A stretch of DNA of 64,000 nt, taken from positions 1-64,000 of the forward strand of contig NZ_JAAZQL010000007.1 in NCBI RefSeq assembly GCF_012275515.1. The letters run 5' to 3'. Numbering within the stretch: the stretch's first letter is position 1; every line of letters starts with the position of its first letter. Both the position numbers and the translations under genes were made by a program. This stretch comes from Novosphingobium sp. SG707. Lineage in GTDB: Bacteria > Pseudomonadota > Alphaproteobacteria > Sphingomonadales > Sphingomonadaceae. Shown here in pieces: positions 61,174 to 64,000 of this stretch. Under the pieces are notes generated by a model, which saw nothing but the letters and a program-made list of their open reading frames with translations, did not search any database and was not told the origin of the DNA.

Positions 61174-62501
61174 TGGGACGCCGTAAGACGCATGCCCCTC
61201 TCAACGTCCTCATCAACAATCATCTGGTCGGGCAACTGCACAAAGAGGCAAGCGGTGCGGTCAGTTTTAAGTATGACCAGAGCTGGCTGGACTGGGCTCC
61301 GGCCTTTGCCATTTCCCTGTCTCTACCCCTGCGCGAAACAGCATATAATGGCGAGCCCGTCATGGCGGTCTTCGACAACCTGCTGCCCGACAATCCGCAT
61401 GTCCGGACGCGTGTGGCCGAACGGATGGCGGCTCACGGAGCCGATTATTTCAGCCTGCTGGAAGCCATCGGGCGCGACTGCGCCGGTGCCATGCAGTTTC
61501 TGCCCGGTGATGATCCCGCTGATACCGAGTTCTATGTGAAGGGGGAACACCTCAGAGACGAGGAGATTGAAGGCATTCTGGCCAGCCTTGCCACCGCACC
61601 ACTCGGCGTCGACAAGGAACAGGAGTTTCGTATCTCGATCGCAGGCGCGCAGGAAAAGACAGCGCTCCTGCACCATGAAGGACATTGGATGCGGCCCATC
61701 GGAACGACCCCGACCACCCATCTTCTCAAGCCGCAACTCGGCGAAATCCCGACCGCCTTCGGCCCGATCGACATGGTGGCCAGCGTCGATAACGAGCATT
61801 ACTGCCTGAAGCTTCTGGAAGCCTTCGGTCTCGACGTAGCGCAGACAAAGATCGTCACGTTCGGCCAGCGACGTGTGCTGGTCGTCGAACGCTTTGACCG
61901 CCGCTGGCGCAATGCGCAGTATCTGCTGCGCCTGCCGCAGGAGGATTGTTGTCAGGCGATGGGCATCCCCTCGGCGCAGAAATACCAGAACAACGGTGGT
62001 CCCGGCATGATCGACATCCTGAAACTCCTGCAAGGCTCGGACGAGCCGCAGAAGGATCAGGTAGATTTCTTCAAAAGCCAGATCTTGTTCTGGTTGATTG
62101 GCGCGACAGATGGACATGGCAAGAATTTCAGCGTCTTCCTGAAACCCGAAGGTCGCTACAGCCTGACACCGTTCTACGACGTACTCTCCGCGCAACCCGC
62201 GTTCGACAAACGCCAAATCCCAAACAACAAATACAAGCTGGCCATGTCTGTTGGCAGCAATCGTCACTACCGCGTTCTCGATGTCGTCGGAAGACACTTC
62301 ATCCAATCCGGCAAAGCGGCAGGCCTCGGGCCTACGCTCATGAAAGAAGCTATTACGGACATTATGGATCGAGCCAAGAATGCGCCGAGCAAGGCACTTG
62401 CACAAATGCCCGAAGATTTCGCGCAGGAGGTGCATGACAGCATCGTGGCCTGCATGCCCGTCCGGCTCCGCCTGCTCGAAACGGCCTTTGAGGAACTATG
62501 A
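61173..62501 (+). CDS. hipA: HipA-like Ser/Thr kinase toxin
   Basis: This 442-residue kinase has the N-terminal HipA domain (LNVLINNHLVGQLHKEASGA, FDNLLPDNPHVRTRVAERM), the autophosphorylation loop around S155 (RISIAGAQEKTALLHHEG), the catalytic Asp 313 in GATDGHGKNFSVFL and the metal-binding YDVLSA. All key positions known from the family are present, so the toxin is probably active. Known HipA kinases phosphorylate an aminoacyl-tRNA synthetase and induce dormancy. The module lies beside a tRNA-Gln fragment, so it may stabilise an integrated element. Confidence 0.92.
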   Translation: MGRRKTHAPLNVLINNHLVGQLHKEASGAVSFKYDQSWLDWAPAFAISLSLPLRETAYNGEPVMAVFDNLLPDNPHVRTRVAERMAAHGADYFSLLEAIGRDCAGAMQFLPGDDPADTEFYVKGEHLRDEEIEGILASLATAPLGVDKEQEFRISIAGAQEKTALLHHEGHWMRPIGTTPTTHLLKPQLGEIPTAFGPIDMVASVDNEHYCLKLLEAFGLDVAQTKIVTFGQRRVLVVERFDRRWRNAQYLLRLPQEDCCQAMGIPSAQKYQNNGGPGMIDILKLLQGSDEPQKDQVDFFKSQILFWLIGATDGHGKNFSVFLKPEGRYSLTPFYDVLSAQPAFDKRQIPNNKYKLAMSVGSNRHYRVLDVVGRHFIQSGKAAGLGPTLMKEAITDIMDRAKNAPSKALAQMPEDFAQEVHDSIVACMPVRLRLLETAFEEL

Positions 62502-62640
62502 TCCCAAGCCTAGGAGGTCTGCCATGATTTCTGCCATGATTTTTCTTTGGGTTATTGCCGGAATGGCATAAGTTGGCGAAAGCCGCAGATTTCTGCGTCT
62601 CTCGACTAAGCTGGGATGGTGCCTCCGGGCGGGCATCAAA

Positions 62641-62685
62641 TTTTGGTACCGCCATGCGGAGGTTCGAATCCTCCCGCCCCAGCCA
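62641..62685 (+). tRNA. 3' part of tRNA-Gln(TTG), not a complete gene
   Basis: From TTTTGGTACCGCCATGCGG to the CCA end, the 45 bases reproduce the 3' half of a bacterial tRNA-Gln: anticodon loop with TTG, variable loop, the T arm GGAGGTTCGAATCCTCC and acceptor strand CGCCCCA-G-CCA. The 30 bases upstream keep only scattered matches (TGGG, GCC, GGCA) and cannot form the anticodon stem, so no functional tRNA is encoded. This is the form left when an integrative element recombines at the anticodon loop, or when a tRNA gene decays. Confidence 0.75.
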
Positions 62686-62815
62686 TTCTTCGATTATCAT
62701 CGAAAATCAAAGCGACGGGTTCATTTCCCGGATACTATGCGGCTGGCCCCTATGCCTGCTATGCACAGGTCCGAACCGAAGAGCGGTTGGTCAGCAATGT
62801 TCAGCCCAGCAGCGA

Positions 62816-63139
62816 TCAATGCGACATAGGCGCTCCGCGCGTTGCCAGTTTGATTTCCGCGCCCGACATCGCGCGGGCGCGACATGCTCGCTGTTCATAC
62901 ACCGCGCGGGGTGTACTCAATCCGTCACCGGCATTCAGGCAGGCTTCGGTGGCGGCGTGGGCGATGCGTTGGTGCAGTGCGGCCTGTCCGGCGGCCGAGC
63001 CCAGATTCAAATCGGCATAGGTCACGGCGACTGGCGCGGGTTCCGCGGCGGGATCACCCGGATTCATGGTGCCGTGGGCCATGGCGGGAATGTTGGCCAA
63101 AGCGGCGGCAAACGTGGCGATGATGAAGGTCTTGGCCAT
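62816..63139 (-). CDS. UrcA-family small secreted protein
   Basis: This 107-residue protein has a signal peptide (KTFIIATFAAALANIPAMAH) and the UrcA-family core PVAVTYADLNLGSAAGQAAL, HQRIAHAATEACLNAG with the conserved C-terminal Cys pair region (QRACRARAMSGAEIKLA). UrcA proteins are typical of sphingomonads and related groups; the function is unknown. The start at 63139 is preceded by GGAGCAGATCC. Confidence 0.82.
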   Translation of the reverse strand: MAKTFIIATFAAALANIPAMAHGTMNPGDPAAEPAPVAVTYADLNLGSAAGQAALHQRIAHAATEACLNAGDGLSTPRAVYEQRACRARAMSGAEIKLATRGAPMSH

Positions 63140-63569
63140 GGATCTGCTCCTGCGTTGTGCTTGTCCAACGGACAGGCGGGTGCGCCCGCGACCTCGCGGG
63201 GGGCGGGCGCGTGGGTTGACGGGGAAATTGTGTTTATCGGAGGGGCAAAATCGCCGATCCGCGCTTGATCAATTGGACGGCTGAAACACTATGCCGCCCG
63301 GCCATGGCATGAAACGCGCGGTCCGCAGACGGAGAGCAGGCGGACAATCGCGAACCACCCGGCCGGGACGCATGAAAAATGCCTTCATTGCGAAAACCAA
63401 TCTTCTGGTCAGCGGGCAGGAACCCGAATTTTCCGGCGCGATCGGGCGATTTCATCCTCGGTTGTGATCGCGTGGAAAACGAACCTTTGCCCGTCTCGAT
63501 GATTGGATTAACGCGAAAGTGCCGATGCCCCAATGGCACATTTTTGACCGGGCATAGACGACGGCCTGT
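63140..63569. other. Intergenic region without a supported gene
   Basis: This 430-bp stretch between the UrcA gene and the partial gene at the edge contains no frame with a domain or a good ribosome site. The promoter of the UrcA gene must lie in its left part. Confidence 0.4.
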
Positions 63570-64000
63570 TCAGGCGGCGATGTGGCCCACGGCGGCGGCC
63601 CGGTCGCGCAATGTGCGTGCCGCCGCGCCCAGATAAACGATCATCTTGGTTGCAAAGACCCATTCCACCGCCGTCCGCCCCGCAGGGGTGAACAGGACCG
63701 CCCGGTTTCTGACCGCAATCAGGCCCGCCGCCTCGCCCGCCGCCAACATACGGCGGACATGCATCCGCGACACTTTGAATCTGCGCGCCTCCGTCGCGAT
63801 CGCGAAGGGAACGGGCGCATCCGGCGGGAAGACGTGATCGGGCGCCGCATCAAGAAGCCGATACAGGATCTGGGTGCCGGCATTCCGGTGCAGGAACACA
63901 TGGTGATAAGCATCGACGTCATGGCCCTGCCGGGTTTCGTAGAGGAAACCGTGCATGAGGTGCCGGATGAAGCTGTCGAACACGATGGGATTTTCAATAT
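63570..64000 (-). CDS. Partial winged-helix transcriptional regulator
   Basis: The gene runs off the right edge. The visible C-terminal 143 codons contain SFIRHLMHGFLYETRQGHDV, YHHVFLHRNAGTQILYRLLD, a helix-turn-helix FAIATEARRFKVSRMHVRRM and a wing LIAVRNRAVLFTPAGRTAVE. The frame stays open to the edge (ENPIVFDSF), so the start is outside. It resembles a winged-helix DNA-binding protein but the family is not clear. Confidence 0.55.
   Translation of the reverse strand, partial: IENPIVFDSFIRHLMHGFLYETRQGHDVDAYHHVFLHRNAGTQILYRLLDAAPDHVFPPDAPVPFAIATEARRFKVSRMHVRRMLAAGEAAGLIAVRNRAVLFTPAGRTAVEWVFATKMIVYLGAAARTLRDRAAAVGHIAA

Noticed and set aside
62612..62685. A complete functional tRNA-Gln
   Set aside because: The 5' half does not pair with the anticodon 3' strand and the acceptor stem has a mismatch, so only the 3' part is accepted.
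1..64000. CRISPR arrays, rRNA genes and riboswitches
   Set aside because: I looked for regularly spaced repeats, conserved rRNA segments and known riboswitch cores and saw none that I could support.

Overview
The window looks like GC-rich alphaproteobacterial DNA, most likely from a sphingomonad (Novosphingobium, Sphingobium or Sphingomonas type). Supporting signs are three large TonB-dependent receptors, a UrcA-family protein, an ALA-synthase type hemA, sphingomonad-style catabolic genes and many IS remnants. A broken plasmid-type repC/parA pair and a tRNA-Gln 3' fragment suggest an accessory region or megaplasmid assembled by integration. No rRNA, no complete tRNA and no CRISPR array was found.

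Layout. Positions 1-6.6 kb hold a truncated LysR gene, a benzoate/anthranilate-type ring-hydroxylating dioxygenase (alpha and beta), and on the other strand an operon of a ketopantoate-reductase-like enzyme, a dead ThDP decarboxylase, an aromatic-acid MFS transporter and a frameshifted MarR regulator. Positions 7.3-12.5 kb are an IS graveyard (IS3, IS110, IS66, IS1111-type, IS630) around a pRiA4b ORF-3-like gene. Positions 12.6-21.8 kb carry a complete Nit1C cluster (nitBCDEFGH, linked in the literature to cyanide/nitrile nitrogen assimilation), with a divergent MocR regulator and two downstream genes (outer-membrane protein, LnmK-like hot-dog protein). Positions 21.8-28.5 kb carry ccoG-cyoDCBA, a quinol oxidase operon, and hemA. 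Positions 28.6-33.3 kb carry a second MocR gene, a 71-residue protein, a HisC-type aminotransferase, a LysR regulator and a second nitrilase.

Positions 33.7-49.7 kb read as an arylnitrile/mandelate-type module: aldehyde dehydrogenase, TonB receptor, benzoylformate-decarboxylase-like ThDP enzyme, FMN 2-hydroxyacid dehydrogenase, AraC regulator, second TonB receptor, secreted protein of unknown function, arylacetonitrilase-like enzyme, MFS transporter and MarR regulator. Inferred route: arylhydroxynitrile to 2-hydroxyacid to 2-ketoacid to aldehyde to aromatic acid, with the left-end dioxygenase as the next step. A shared promoter motif links the aldehyde dehydrogenase, the ThDP operon and the AraC gene.

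Positions 49.8-54.1 kb are an IS5 element placed at the tip of a decayed IS481 element, then broken parA and repC and another IS5 fragment. Positions 54.3-60.4 kb are an iron-uptake operon (FecI, FecR, siderophore receptor, DUF3649, PepSY, DUF3325). Positions 60.4-64 kb hold an IS256 remnant, hipBA, the 3' part of tRNA-Gln, a UrcA protein and a partial helix-turn-helix gene running off the edge. All function calls come from reading the sequence; no database search was run.
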